Positions 27,647-36,298 of a stretch of 64,000 bases of DNA are shown here, piece after piece (within the stretch, counting starts at the first letter, position 1; each line of letters begins with the position of its first letter). A program made the position numbers and the translations under genes. Source of the stretch: Sedimenticola thiotaurini. GTDB taxonomy: Bacteria; Pseudomonadota; Gammaproteobacteria; Chromatiales; Chromatiaceae. The notes below the pieces were generated by a model, which searched no databases, was not told the origin of the DNA, and saw nothing but the letters and a program-made list of their open reading frames with translations. The stretch covers positions 558,001 to 622,000 of the forward strand of contig NZ_CP011412.1 of NCBI RefSeq assembly GCF_001007875.1, in the 5' to 3' direction.

Positions 27647-29637
27647 TGTTTGACAAGATATTGATCGCCAACCGGGGCGAGATCGCCTGCCGGGTTGCCC
27701 GTACCGCCCGCCGTCTTGGCATCACCACCGTGGCGGTCTACTCCGAGGCCGATGCGGATGCCATGCATGTGACCCTGTGTGACGAGGCCTATCTGATCGG
27801 ACCGGCGGCCGCTAAGGAGAGCTACCTGCGGGCGGACAAGATTCTGGCGGTGGCGAAGGCGTCCGGTGCTCAGGCGGTACATCCCGGTTACGGCTTCCTG
27901 TCGGAAAATGCCGAGTTTGCCGAGGCGTGCCAGGCGGCGGGTATCGTGTTTATCGGCCCACCCGCAGCGGCCATCATCGCCATGGGTTCCAAGAGCGAAG
28001 CGAAGCGCATCATGAGTGAGGCCGGTGTGCCGCTGGTGCCCGGTTATCACGGCGATGATCAGAGCGACGAACGCCTCAGACAGGAGGCGGATGCCATGGG
28101 CTATCCGTTGCTGATCAAGGCGACCGCCGGCGGTGGTGGCAAGGGTATGCGGGTGGTGGAGAAGGCGGGAGATTTTCTCACCGGCCTGAATGCCGCCAAA
28201 CGGGAGGCGATCGCCTCGTTCGGCGATGACAAGGTGCTGCTGGAGCGCTACCTGCTGGCACCCCGCCACGTGGAGCTGCAGGTGTTCGCCGATACCCAGG
28301 GCAACGCGGTACATCTGTTTGAGCGGGACTGTTCGGTACAGCGACGGCACCAGAAGGTGCTGGAGGAGGCGCCGGCGCCCGGTATGACCCCTGAACTGCG
28401 TGACGCCATGGGTGAGGCCGCCATCAACGCCGCCAAGGCGATCGGCTACGTGGGTGCCGGCACCGTGGAGTTCCTGCTGGACAGCGATGGCAAGTTCTAC
28501 TTCATGGAGATGAATACCCGCTTGCAGGTGGAACACCCGGTGACCGAAATGATCTCCGGACAGGATCTGGTGGAGTGGCAGCTCAAGGTGGCGGCGGGTG
28601 AGGCCTTGCCCTTGGCCCAGTCCGAATTGCGTATTAACGGCCACGCCTTCGAGGCCCGGGTCTATGCCGAGAATCCGGCGCGGGAGTTCCTCCCCGCCAC
28701 CGGCACACTGCGTTATCTGCAGACCCCCGAGACCGGTCCCTGCGTGCGGGTCGATACCGGTGTGGAGCAGGGTGACGAAGTGAGTGTCCATTACGACCCG
28801 ATGATCGCCAAGCTGATTGTCTGGGGCGAGGACCGGGCCAGCGCCCTGCACAAACTGCGTGCGGCCCTGGCAGATTACCGAATCGTGGGTGTAACCACCA
28901 ACCTGGAGTTTCTCTCCACCCTGTGCGCCCTGCCTGCGTTTGGCAACGCCGAGCTGGATACCGGGTTCATTGATAAACACGAAGCGGAGTTGTTCCCGGT
29001 TACTGAGCCGGTATCGGACGATATCCTGGCCATCGCCGCCCTGTATGAGCTGCTGGTGGAGCAACGCGATATTTTACAACGCCAGGCCCGATCCAATGAT
29101 CCTTTCTCGCCCTGGGGCAGCGCCACCGGCTGGCGTATGAACCAGGACAGTTTCCACCAGTTGCACTGGGCGAGCGGTGAACAGCAGGGGAGTGTGGTGG
29201 CGCACTACCGGGATGGCAGCTTCCTGCTGGAACTGCCCGGCGGCGACTGCCTGGTGTCCGGGGAATTGCTGGAGAATGGTGATCTGCTGGCGGATCTGGC
29301 GGGACGTCGTTTCAAGGTGGCGGTAATCAAGCACGATCAGGAACTGACCATCCTGCACCAGGGGCGCTCCTGGCAGCTGCTGCTCTCCGACCCACGTCTG
29401 GAGGCGCTGGAAGGTGAAGGGGCTGGCGGCAGCCTGGTGGCACCCATGACCGGTAATGTTATCGCCATCCACGTGCAGGAGGGCGATGCGGTGAAGCAGG
29501 GTGATGCGGTGATGATCGTCGAGGCGATGAAGATGGAGCACACCATTACCGCCCCGGCCGACGGCACGGTGAAAGAGGTGCGTTTTGCCGTTGGCGATCA
29601 GGTGCAGGATGGCGAACCACTGCTGGTGATCGAGTAG
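27646..29637 (+). CDS. liuD: Methylcrotonyl-CoA carboxylase, biotin (alpha) subunit
   Basis: A 663-residue biotin-dependent subunit. The biotin carboxylase half begins FDKILIANRGEIACRVARTA and holds the ATP glycine loop KATAGGGGKGMRVV near residue 160-173 and EMNTRLQVEHPVTE near 288-301. A BT linker region follows, and a biotinyl domain closes the protein with the acceptor lysine K629 in VEAMKMEH (codon 29530-29532). Start: ATG 27646 shares its A with the liuC TGA, with AGAGGA upstream; a GTG at 27643 is also in frame. It works as a complex with LiuB in the cytoplasm, using ATP and bicarbonate. Confidence 0.95.
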   Translation: MFDKILIANRGEIACRVARTARRLGITTVAVYSEADADAMHVTLCDEAYLIGPAAAKESYLRADKILAVAKASGAQAVHPGYGFLSENAEFAEACQAAGIVFIGPPAAAIIAMGSKSEAKRIMSEAGVPLVPGYHGDDQSDERLRQEADAMGYPLLIKATAGGGGKGMRVVEKAGDFLTGLNAAKREAIASFGDDKVLLERYLLAPRHVELQVFADTQGNAVHLFERDCSVQRRHQKVLEEAPAPGMTPELRDAMGEAAINAAKAIGYVGAGTVEFLLDSDGKFYFMEMNTRLQVEHPVTEMISGQDLVEWQLKVAAGEALPLAQSELRINGHAFEARVYAENPAREFLPATGTLRYLQTPETGPCVRVDTGVEQGDEVSVHYDPMIAKLIVWGEDRASALHKLRAALADYRIVGVTTNLEFLSTLCALPAFGNAELDTGFIDKHEAELFPVTEPVSDDILAIAALYELLVEQRDILQRQARSNDPFSPWGSATGWRMNQDSFHQLHWASGEQQGSVVAHYRDGSFLLELPGGDCLVSGELLENGDLLADLAGRRFKVAVIKHDQELTILHQGRSWQLLLSDPRLEALEGEGAGGSLVAPMTGNVIAIHVQEGDAVKQGDAVMIVEAMKMEHTITAPADGTVKEVRFAVGDQVQDGEPLLVIE

Positions 29638-29750
29638 TGGATGGTGTTCAAAGGTAAAGACCGCAGAATCAGTTAGTCGAAAGGTCATCACCGGACAGAT
29701 AACCCCGGGTCGCTGAGCAGGCCCATACAGGGCACGGCAGAGGAGCAACT

Positions 29751-30653
29751 ATGCAACTACCCCAACAGGTAAAGATCGTCGAAGTGGGGCCCCGGGACGG
29801 ACTGCAGAATGAGTCCGCCTCGGTGCCGGCGGAGATCAAACTGGAGTTGATTCAAAAACTTGAACAGGCCGGTTTGTCGGTGATCGAGGCGGGTAGTTTT
29901 GTCTCCCCCAAGTGGGTGCCCCAGATGGCCTCCAGCGCGGAAGTCTACCAGTCCATTGAACAGAAACCGGGTGTCAGCTATCCCATGCTGGTGCCCAATC
30001 TACGTGGCCTGGAGAGCGCGCTGGCGGTTGGCGTAGAGGAGATTGCCATCTTCGCAGCCGCTTCCGAGAGCTTTACCCGGAAGAATATCAACTGTTCGAT
30101 CGATGAGAGCATTACCCGTTACGGCGACGTGATGGAGCAGGCCCGGCAACACAATCTCAGGGTGCGGGGTTATGTCTCCTGCGTGCTGGGATGCCCCTAC
30201 GAGGGGGCGATAGCCGTCGAACGGGTCGCCGAAGTGGCCCAGCGGCTGTATGAGATGGGCTGCTATGAGATCTCCCTGGGCGATACCGTGGGTGTCGGCA
30301 CTCCGGTCCAGGCGCAGCAGATGATCGACGCAGTGGCGGAACGGGTGCCGATGGAGAGACTGGCGGCCCATTTCCATGACACCTATGGCCAGGCGCTGGC
30401 CAATCTGTTTGCCGTGTTGCAGCGGGGTGTGAGCGTCATTGACAGCTCGGTCTCCGGGCTGGGGGGGTGCCCCTACGCCAAGGGTGCCTCGGGAAATGTG
30501 GCCACCGAAGATGTGCTCTATATGCTCAACGGAATGGGTATAGAGACCGGCGTCGATATGTCGAAGCTGGTAGAGGCGGGCCGCTTTATCAGCGACTTTC
30601 TGCAACGGCAGCCGGCCTCGAAAGTGGCCCGGGCCCTGATAGCCGCCGATTGA
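29751..30653 (+). CDS. liuE: Hydroxymethylglutaryl-CoA lyase
   Basis: A 300-residue TIM-barrel lyase splitting HMG-CoA into acetoacetate and acetyl-CoA, the last step of leucine degradation. [14 protein letters not shown] at residues 7-20 is the N-terminal catalytic segment (Arg-Asp), [13 protein letters not shown] lies mid-protein, [12 protein letters not shown] carries metal-binding His residues, and the signature [20 protein letters not shown] includes the mobile-loop Cys. GAGGAG precedes the ATG. It follows liuD by 113 bases and closes the recognised liu set. Confidence 0.95.
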   Translation: MQLPQQVKIVEVGPRDGLQNESASVPAEIKLELIQKLEQAGLSVIEAGSFVSPKWVPQMASSAEVYQSIEQKPGVSYPMLVPNLRGLESALAVGVEEIAIFAAASESFTRKNINCSIDESITRYGDVMEQARQHNLRVRGYVSCVLGCPYEGAIAVERVAEVAQRLYEMGCYEISLGDTVGVGTPVQAQQMIDAVAERVPMERLAAHFHDTYGQALANLFAVLQRGVSVIDSSVSGLGGCPYAKGASGNVATEDVLYMLNGMGIETGVDMSKLVEAGRFISDFLQRQPASKVARALIAAD

Positions 30654-30779
30654 CTTTCCGGCCCAGTCCAGTGACCGGGCCAAGCCTCTGACAGAGGATA
30701 TCCGTTGCAGGGCAGTCCCGCCCGCACAGGACAAAACAATAACGGGACATGATTACAAAAATTCAGAGAGGAGATAGAG

Positions 30780-31376
30780 ATGTCCGATAAGCCGATCAGC
30801 CGTTTTCCCATACCCGATATCAACGCACTGCCCGAGGATATCAAAGCCACCATACTGGGCGTGCAGGAGAAATCGGGCTTTATTCCGAATATTTTTCTCG
30901 TCCTGGCCCATCGTCCGGACGAGTTTCGTGCCTTCTTTGCGTACCATGATGCCCTGATGGAGAAGGAGAGCGGGCTCACTAAAGGTGAGCGGGAGATGAT
31001 CGTGGTGGCCACGTCCAGCGCCAACCAGTGCATCTACTGTGTGGTGGCTCATGGCGCCATTCTGCGCATTCGGGAGAAGAATCCACTGATCGCGGATCAG
31101 ATCGCGGCGAACTATCGCAAGGCGGATATCTCACCCCGTCAGAAGGCGATGCTCGATTTTGCCGTCAAGGTGTCCCAGTGTGGCCATGCAGTGAGTGATG
31201 CGGACTACGAGCTGCTGCGCAGCCACGGTTTCAGCGATGAAGATATCTGGGATATCGGTGCCATCTCCGCCTTCTTCGGGCTATCCAACCGCATGGTCAA
31301 TCTCACCAACGCGCGAACCAACGATGAGTTCTATCTACTGGGACGGGTGCCGAAACAGGATAAGCCGGCGACTTGA
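30780..31376 (+). CDS. AhpD/carboxymuconolactone decarboxylase-like peroxidase-related protein
   Basis: A 198-residue all-helical protein of the AhpD-like superfamily. The redox motif is complete: C84-I-Y-C87 followed by H91, preceded by LTKGEREMIVVATSSANQ. The length fits the 'uncharacterised peroxidase-related enzyme' class rather than the shorter decarboxylases. GAGGAGATAGAG precedes the ATG. It lies 127 bases below liuE on the same strand and may be the tail of the liu transcript, though no LiuR operator stands before it. It might detoxify peroxide from flavin dehydrogenases; that is a guess. Confidence 0.85.
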   Translation: MSDKPISRFPIPDINALPEDIKATILGVQEKSGFIPNIFLVLAHRPDEFRAFFAYHDALMEKESGLTKGEREMIVVATSSANQCIYCVVAHGAILRIREKNPLIADQIAANYRKADISPRQKAMLDFAVKVSQCGHAVSDADYELLRSHGFSDEDIWDIGAISAFFGLSNRMVNLTNARTNDEFYLLGRVPKQDKPAT

Positions 31377-31400
31377 AAAAGAGCCGGGGGATATGGCCCC

Positions 31401-31643
31401 ATGATCAGTTGTGCCCAACACGACTATGTGGAGATCGCTTGCCTCTACAGGATGGGAGTTATCCTGACCCTGCGTTCGGGGGAAGTACTCAGGGGGATCG
31501 CTGTGGATACGGCAAGAAACCAGGCCGGGGAGGAGTGTCTCAAGCTGAGTACCGGATCTGCGGAGGCGCTGGTGGTACTGGATCAGGTGCGGCAGATGGA
31601 GGCCGCTGAGGAGAATCCGCATTTCGCTACGGTGGATTTCTGA
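31401..31643 (+). CDS. rof: Rho-binding antiterminator (Rof/YaeO family)
   Basis: An 80-residue small protein starting MISCAQHDYVEIACLYRMGV, the hallmark of the Rof family, which binds transcription terminator Rho and blocks its RNA-binding site. An Sm-like beta fold is expected (alternating hydrophobic strands VILTLRSGEVL, GIAVDTARN, EECLKLS). It is 24 bases downstream of the AhpD-like gene with a GGGGGAT stretch as a weak ribosome site. The acidic C-terminus is typical. Confidence 0.82.
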   Translation: MISCAQHDYVEIACLYRMGVILTLRSGEVLRGIAVDTARNQAGEECLKLSTGSAEALVVLDQVRQMEAAEENPHFATVDF

Positions 31644-31891
31644 ATCCCATCTGATTTAACTCTCCACCTGCTCTGGCGCCTGGTTGAGGTCCGCCGCACG
31701 AGGGCTGCTGTTGGGACCGGGGCTGATCAATGGTGGAAGAAACTTCTCCAGTCCTCCGGCCAATAAAGGGTTGTTGATCCGGCGGCCCAGGCAGTAGAAT
31801 TCACCGGGTGTGTTTGCGGTTGTATCCACAACTACCATGGCCGGAAGCCGCGAAGGATCACGCTTTGAATAAAGTCGCAGGGAGGATTGCC

Positions 31892-32740
31892 GTGGGAGCG
31901 GGTGGAATTTACTCGGAGATATACGCCAGTCTGGCATCTAACCAGTCGCTGTTTCCCTCTCTTCCAGAGACCACGATTCGGTTGCGGACCCTGCTTGGTC
32001 AGTCCAACTGCGATATCCCGGCTGCGGCCAAGCTGTTGCAGTCTGACCCCGGTCTGTCAGCCTTTATTCTCCGGGTAGCCAACAGTGCCGGTTACCTGTC
32101 ACGGGTACCGCCCAAGGATCTGGAGAGTGCATTGCGAAGAATCGGTCTGAGCGCTGCATCCCGTCTGGCGACCACTTTTTTTGTCCGCTCATCTTTCCGT
32201 TCCCCGGACCCTGTCATTAACAAGGTGTTGCTGCAGGCCTATCGTGAATCCACCACGGTCGCTGTGATCAGTCACGTGCTGGCGGGCAGAGTGAGGGGTA
32301 TTGATGCCAGTAAAGCCATGCTCGCCGGTCTGCTGCAGGATATTGGATTACCACCGATCCTGATCCGGCTTCGGGAGCGCAAGGATATCTTCGACGATAT
32401 CGACAGACGGCGGGATGCGGTGGACAAGTTGGCGCCTCTGGTGGGTGTGCTGATTCTTAAACAGTGGAAGTTTGACGAAGAGCTGATCGAGGTGGCCCGA
32501 AGCCGTAAAGACTGGTGGCGGGAGGGGGGCAAAAAAGCGGATCTGAGCGATATCGTGTTGATCGCCAGACTCCACTCCATGATCGGCACGCCCCAGTTCA
32601 AGGAGGCGCCGGCATTTCAGGAGTTACCGGCCTTCGGTAAACTGCCGGTGGGTGAACTGACACCGGATAACAGTATCAGAATGCTGGATGAAGCCCGTGA
32701 AGAGATTGCCGGTCTGACGCAGATGTTGCAGGGCGTATAG
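31892..32740 (+). CDS. HDOD domain protein
   Basis: A 282-residue protein mostly formed by one HDOD domain (PSLPETTIRLRTLLGQ through the YRESTTVAVISHVLAG and MLAGLLQDIGLPPILIRL segments, residues about 20-215), a degenerate HD hydrolase fold lacking most metal ligands and used in bacterial signalling. The start is GTG 31892 because GGAGG at 31881-31885 is ideally placed six bases before it; the frame is open back to 31808. Its target is unknown. It converges on the GGDEF/EAL gene, so both neighbours may act in motility, biofilm or c-di-GMP control. Confidence 0.82.
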   Translation: MGAGGIYSEIYASLASNQSLFPSLPETTIRLRTLLGQSNCDIPAAAKLLQSDPGLSAFILRVANSAGYLSRVPPKDLESALRRIGLSAASRLATTFFVRSSFRSPDPVINKVLLQAYRESTTVAVISHVLAGRVRGIDASKAMLAGLLQDIGLPPILIRLRERKDIFDDIDRRRDAVDKLAPLVGVLILKQWKFDEELIEVARSRKDWWREGGKKADLSDIVLIARLHSMIGTPQFKEAPAFQELPAFGKLPVGELTPDNSIRMLDEAREEIAGLTQMLQGV

Positions 32741-32759
32741 CGCTGCGCCCCGCAGCCAC

Positions 32760-35318
32760 TCAGGCCGGGGTGTCCGCGTGGGATTCACGGGCCGGGATCA
32801 CCCCGTCGGGACTCAACAACAACTCCGCCTCGTTCGGTGGCAGTGGCCGGCTGAACAGGTAACCCTGCAGGTAGTCGCAACTGTGTTCCGCCAGAAAATC
32901 GCGCTGAAGTTGGGTTTCCACCCCTTCCGCGATCACTTTCAGGCCCAGATTGTGTGCCAGGGCGATTGTCGCCATGCAGATCTCGGCATCATTCCGATCA
33001 TTCTCAATATCGCGGACAAAGGTTCTATCCAGTTTCAGGGTGTTGATCGGGAGCTTCTTCAGGTAGGCAAGGGATGAGTAGCCGGTGCCAAAATCATCAA
33101 TGGCGAGACTCACCCCCAGTTCGCTCAGTCTGCTCAGCTGATTTATCGCCACTTCAGGATCTGACATGGCCGCTGTCTCGGTGATCTCCAGTTCCAGTTC
33201 CCCGTCCATGATCTGATAGGTTTCCATCGCTTCGTGAACCGTATCGATCAGATCGGCGGAGTGCAGCTGTTTGGCTGAGAGGTTGACGGAGACCTGGGGT
33301 GGTGTGTCGGTGGCCTGTTTCCATCGGGCCAGTTGTTGGCACGCCTTTCGGATCACCCATGCACCCAGGGGATGGATAATATCGGTCTCCTCGGCGATCG
33401 GGATAAAGCGGTCAGGTCCGATAAAACCCCGATCCGGATGATTCCAGCGAATCAACGCCTCCATACCCCAGATACGGTTCTGTTCCGTATCCACCTGGGC
33501 CTGGTAATAGAGCTCAAATTGCTCCTGCTCCAGGGCTGTGCGCAGCTGGTTTTCGAAATGGAGCCGCTCCTCGGAAGCGATCAGCAGGCTCTTTGTGAAA
33601 AACTGGAAATTCTTTCGGCCCTGGTCTTTTGCGTGATACATGGCGATATCACTGTTTTTCAACAGCTCTTGAATAGTGCTTCCATCATCGGGATAGATGC
33701 TGATGCCGATACTCGGGCTGCTGTTAAAAGTATTGTCATCGACCGTATAGGGTTCAGAGAGCTGCTCAATGATATACCTGGCCAGAGCCGGTACATAGAT
33801 CATCTCCTTCAACCCGGTGAGTACGATGACAAACTCATCGCCACCGATCCGGGCGACGATGTCACTCTCCCGGATGCAGCCTTTCAGTCGATCGGCAACC
33901 TCGATCAACAGCTGGTCACCCACATGGTGTCCCAGGGAGTCATTGATATACTTAAACCGGTCCAGATCGATAAACAGCACCGCCAACTGCTGTTCATCCC
34001 GTTTGGCTGCCAGTATGGCCTGCTCCATCCGGCTCTCCAGGCTGAAGCGGTTGAGCAGCCCGGTCAGCATGTCGTAGTGAGCCAGGTGTTCGATCCGGGC
34101 TTCTGCGGCCTTACGGTCGGTAATGTCAGAGAAGCTGGCTATGTGGAAAATGACCTCGCCGTCGTCGTTGTGGATAGCGGATATTGCGGTCCACTTGGGA
34201 TAGATCTCCCCCGATTTTTTTCTGTCCCACAGCTCGCCCTGCCAGAAACTGTCCCGTTGCAGGGCGTTCCACATTTCAAGATAGGTCTCTTCACTGGTTC
34301 TGCCGCCCGCCAGCATCTTCGGGTTCTTGCCCATAACTTCCGACAGCTCGTAACCGGTTTGTTGGGTAAAGGCGCTATTGGCGTTGATAATGCGGTTGTC
34401 CTTATCCGTGATCAGTATGGCTTCACCGCTGTTTTCGAAAGCATTGGCATAGATCTGCAGCGCTTCGGCGATCGATTCGGCGCTGCGTTTCGACATCTCA
34501 AGCTTGTTATGGGCATCGGCGACGTTTTTCGCCATCTCCAGCATGGCGCGGGTCAGTTGGCCGACCTCATCGTCGGCATTCAGGGTCAATGGGGCCGAGT
34601 AGTCACCCAGGGCTATTTTTCTTGACCAGACCAGCAGTTCAGAAAGTCGTTGAGTTACGTCCCGTATAACCACAAAGGCGATGAACAGCAGCAGGCTCCC
34701 ACCCAGGATACCGATGGTTATGGTAATGAAAAGGTTGTGGGTTGCACCCGAGACCAGGGCGCGGCGGGAGTCTGCTATCGCGTCGAACTCCTGGCGAATC
34801 AACTGGGAGGTGATCTCCTTGATAAAGGGGATGTAGCCGGATTCCGTACTGCTGAGCTGGATAAAGGCCGCCTCTTTTTCAAAATCGGCACTCAGCTTGA
34901 GAACGTTCCGGGTCTCTTCAAAATAGTTTCGAAGAATGGTTGACAGCTGCTGGGCCGATGAACGGGCTGCCCCGTCGTCGGCAGCCGACAAATGGCTGGT
35001 GGCAAGGGTATTGGGCAGTAAGTCGATAAGAACCCGCCTGGTATCCTCCAGTTCCTGGCCGATCTGTTGCATGCTGAGGTAACTTTCCGCCGTCAGGTGG
35101 CGCAGGCAGAGCGCGCGATAGCGGGTGATCTGTTTCTCTATGTTCTCCAGGTTCCGAAGTCGGTCATTATCTTCGATATAGACCGTATCGATGGCGGTCA
35201 CGGAGTCGTTTAGGTTGTGGGAAAAATAGACAGTGCCGAGCAGTGAGATGAGACCGATACTGAACATCGGGATGATCAGTTGCTGGTAGAGTGAAAAGTT
35301 TCTCAGCCTCTCAATCAT
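32760..35318 (-). CDS. Membrane sensor with HAMP, PAS, GGDEF and EAL domains
   Basis: An 852-residue c-di-GMP turnover protein. The order is: membrane helix at about 15-35 (FSIGLISLLGTVYFS), a helical periplasmic sensor region to about 190, a second membrane helix (TITIGILGGSLLLFIAFVVI), HAMP, a PAS domain (ILITDKDNRIINANSAF), GGDEF and EAL. The cyclase site is intact (RIGGDEFVIVL) with HYDMLTGLLNRF before it, and the phosphodiesterase motif is EALIRW with DDFGTGYSSL later; either or both activities are possible. I chose ATG 35318, 14 bases past the stop of the ModA-like gene, so translation is probably coupled. A longer frame overlaps that gene. The periplasmic partner suggests ligand-controlled c-di-GMP. 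Confidence 0.88.
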   Translation of the reverse strand: MIERLRNFSLYQQLIIPMFSIGLISLLGTVYFSHNLNDSVTAIDTVYIEDNDRLRNLENIEKQITRYRALCLRHLTAESYLSMQQIGQELEDTRRVLIDLLPNTLATSHLSAADDGAARSSAQQLSTILRNYFEETRNVLKLSADFEKEAAFIQLSSTESGYIPFIKEITSQLIRQEFDAIADSRRALVSGATHNLFITITIGILGGSLLLFIAFVVIRDVTQRLSELLVWSRKIALGDYSAPLTLNADDEVGQLTRAMLEMAKNVADAHNKLEMSKRSAESIAEALQIYANAFENSGEAILITDKDNRIINANSAFTQQTGYELSEVMGKNPKMLAGGRTSEETYLEMWNALQRDSFWQGELWDRKKSGEIYPKWTAISAIHNDDGEVIFHIASFSDITDRKAAEARIEHLAHYDMLTGLLNRFSLESRMEQAILAAKRDEQQLAVLFIDLDRFKYINDSLGHHVGDQLLIEVADRLKGCIRESDIVARIGGDEFVIVLTGLKEMIYVPALARYIIEQLSEPYTVDDNTFNSSPSIGISIYPDDGSTIQELLKNSDIAMYHAKDQGRKNFQFFTKSLLIASEERLHFENQLRTALEQEQFELYYQAQVDTEQNRIWGMEALIRWNHPDRGFIGPDRFIPIAEETDIIHPLGAWVIRKACQQLARWKQATDTPPQVSVNLSAKQLHSADLIDTVHEAMETYQIMDGELELEITETAAMSDPEVAINQLSRLSELGVSLAIDDFGTGYSSLAYLKKLPINTLKLDRTFVRDIENDRNDAEICMATIALAHNLGLKVIAEGVETQLQRDFLAEHSCDYLQGYLFSRPLPPNEAELLLSPDGVIPARESHADTPA

Positions 35319-35331
35319 ACTTAAATCATGC

Positions 35332-36102
35332 TCATAGGGACTCCACAACGAATCCCGCTGTTTCGAATACCGCTTTAGCAGCATCGCTGTTTATGTAGTC
35401 AGCCAGTGCCATGGCGCCAGACATATCTGTTTCATTTTCCAGCGGTGCCATGTAGTAACGGATTGCCGGGTGCAGCGATGGATCGACCGGGTGCAGGATA
35501 CGCAGTTGGGGGGTCAGGTTGGTGGCGAACAGTATGCCTACACTGTGCCCCCCTGATTCAGCCAATGTGTCGGCCAGCAGCGTGATATGTTTCTGTGTCG
35601 TGATCTTCTGTTTGACCTGCTCCCAGATACCGCTCTTCTGCATGGCCTGTTTCGCATAGCGACCGAACGGGGCGGTACCCGGATCACCGATAAAGATGGT
35701 TTTGACAGGGTCTGACATCAAATCCTTCCAGGTGTCAAATTTTAAAGGGCTGTTGGCAGGCGCACTGACCACCAGACGATTGCCCCAGGGACTGGCCACC
35801 TTATCGGCAGTCACCAGACCAGCTTTAATCATGTAATCCATCCACGCTCTGTTGGCCGAGATATAGATGTCAGCCCGAATAGCCCGTCCCCGGATCCCCT
35901 TGGCCAACAGTCCTGATGACTTACAGATGTAGCGGATATTTACAGCGTGGTTTTGCGAATACTGTTGGCCGACCGCTTTGATGGCATTACAGGTTGAATT
36001 TGCCGCCGCAATGGTAAGATCCTGCGCCTGGACGGCATTGATGGAGAGAGATGCGCAGATTGCCCATAGAGCCCCCCCGATCCTGCGTATAGGATTTGGC
36101 AT
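35332..36102 (-). CDS. ModA-like periplasmic substrate-binding protein
   Basis: A 256-residue type II binding protein of the molybdate/phosphate-like class. A signal peptide spans about residues 1-26 (ALWAICASLSINAVQAQ). DLTIAAANSTCNAIKAVG, RADIYISANRAWMDYM and IGDPGTAPFGRYAKQAM follow the ModA layout. No ModB/ModC permease is nearby; the next gene, 14 bases on, is the membrane GGDEF/EAL sensor. It is therefore more likely a ligand-sensing partner than a transporter subunit, an inference from the pairing. Two mature cysteines (in NSTCN and YICKS) could form a disulfide. The ligand, possibly an oxyanion, is unknown. Confidence 0.82.
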   Translation of the reverse strand: MPNPIRRIGGALWAICASLSINAVQAQDLTIAAANSTCNAIKAVGQQYSQNHAVNIRYICKSSGLLAKGIRGRAIRADIYISANRAWMDYMIKAGLVTADKVASPWGNRLVVSAPANSPLKFDTWKDLMSDPVKTIFIGDPGTAPFGRYAKQAMQKSGIWEQVKQKITTQKHITLLADTLAESGGHSVGILFATNLTPQLRILHPVDPSLHPAIRYYMAPLENETDMSGAMALADYINSDAAKAVFETAGFVVESL

Positions 36103-36298
36103 AAGAGAAACCTGTCTGGTTTATGTTATTAGAATCGGACAAGTGATGCCCAGAGTCTACATGAATCGTGGGAGTTAAAGCTATTAAATCGGTGAACCAG
36201 CCAGCAGTAGTACTTTAAGGCAGATCGATCGATTTGGTGCAGAAAACCGGCACCGGCAGAAATCCAGAGTCATTCTGCTCGATGACGGGGGCGGGAGT

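Noticed and set aside
27508-29064. A 518-codon minus-strand frame antisense to liuC and liuD
   Set aside because: It mirrors strong biotin carboxylase coding sequence; long antisense frames are expected at this codon bias.
31656-31838. A possible 60-codon minus-strand gene (beginning MVVVDTTANT) between rof and the HDOD gene
   Set aside because: No ribosome site, no recognised family, and strand opposite to both neighbours. It cannot be excluded, but I do not support it.
33333-34625. A 430-codon plus-strand frame antisense to the GGDEF/EAL gene
   Set aside because: Mirror frame of clear domain motifs, no recognisable domain of its own.
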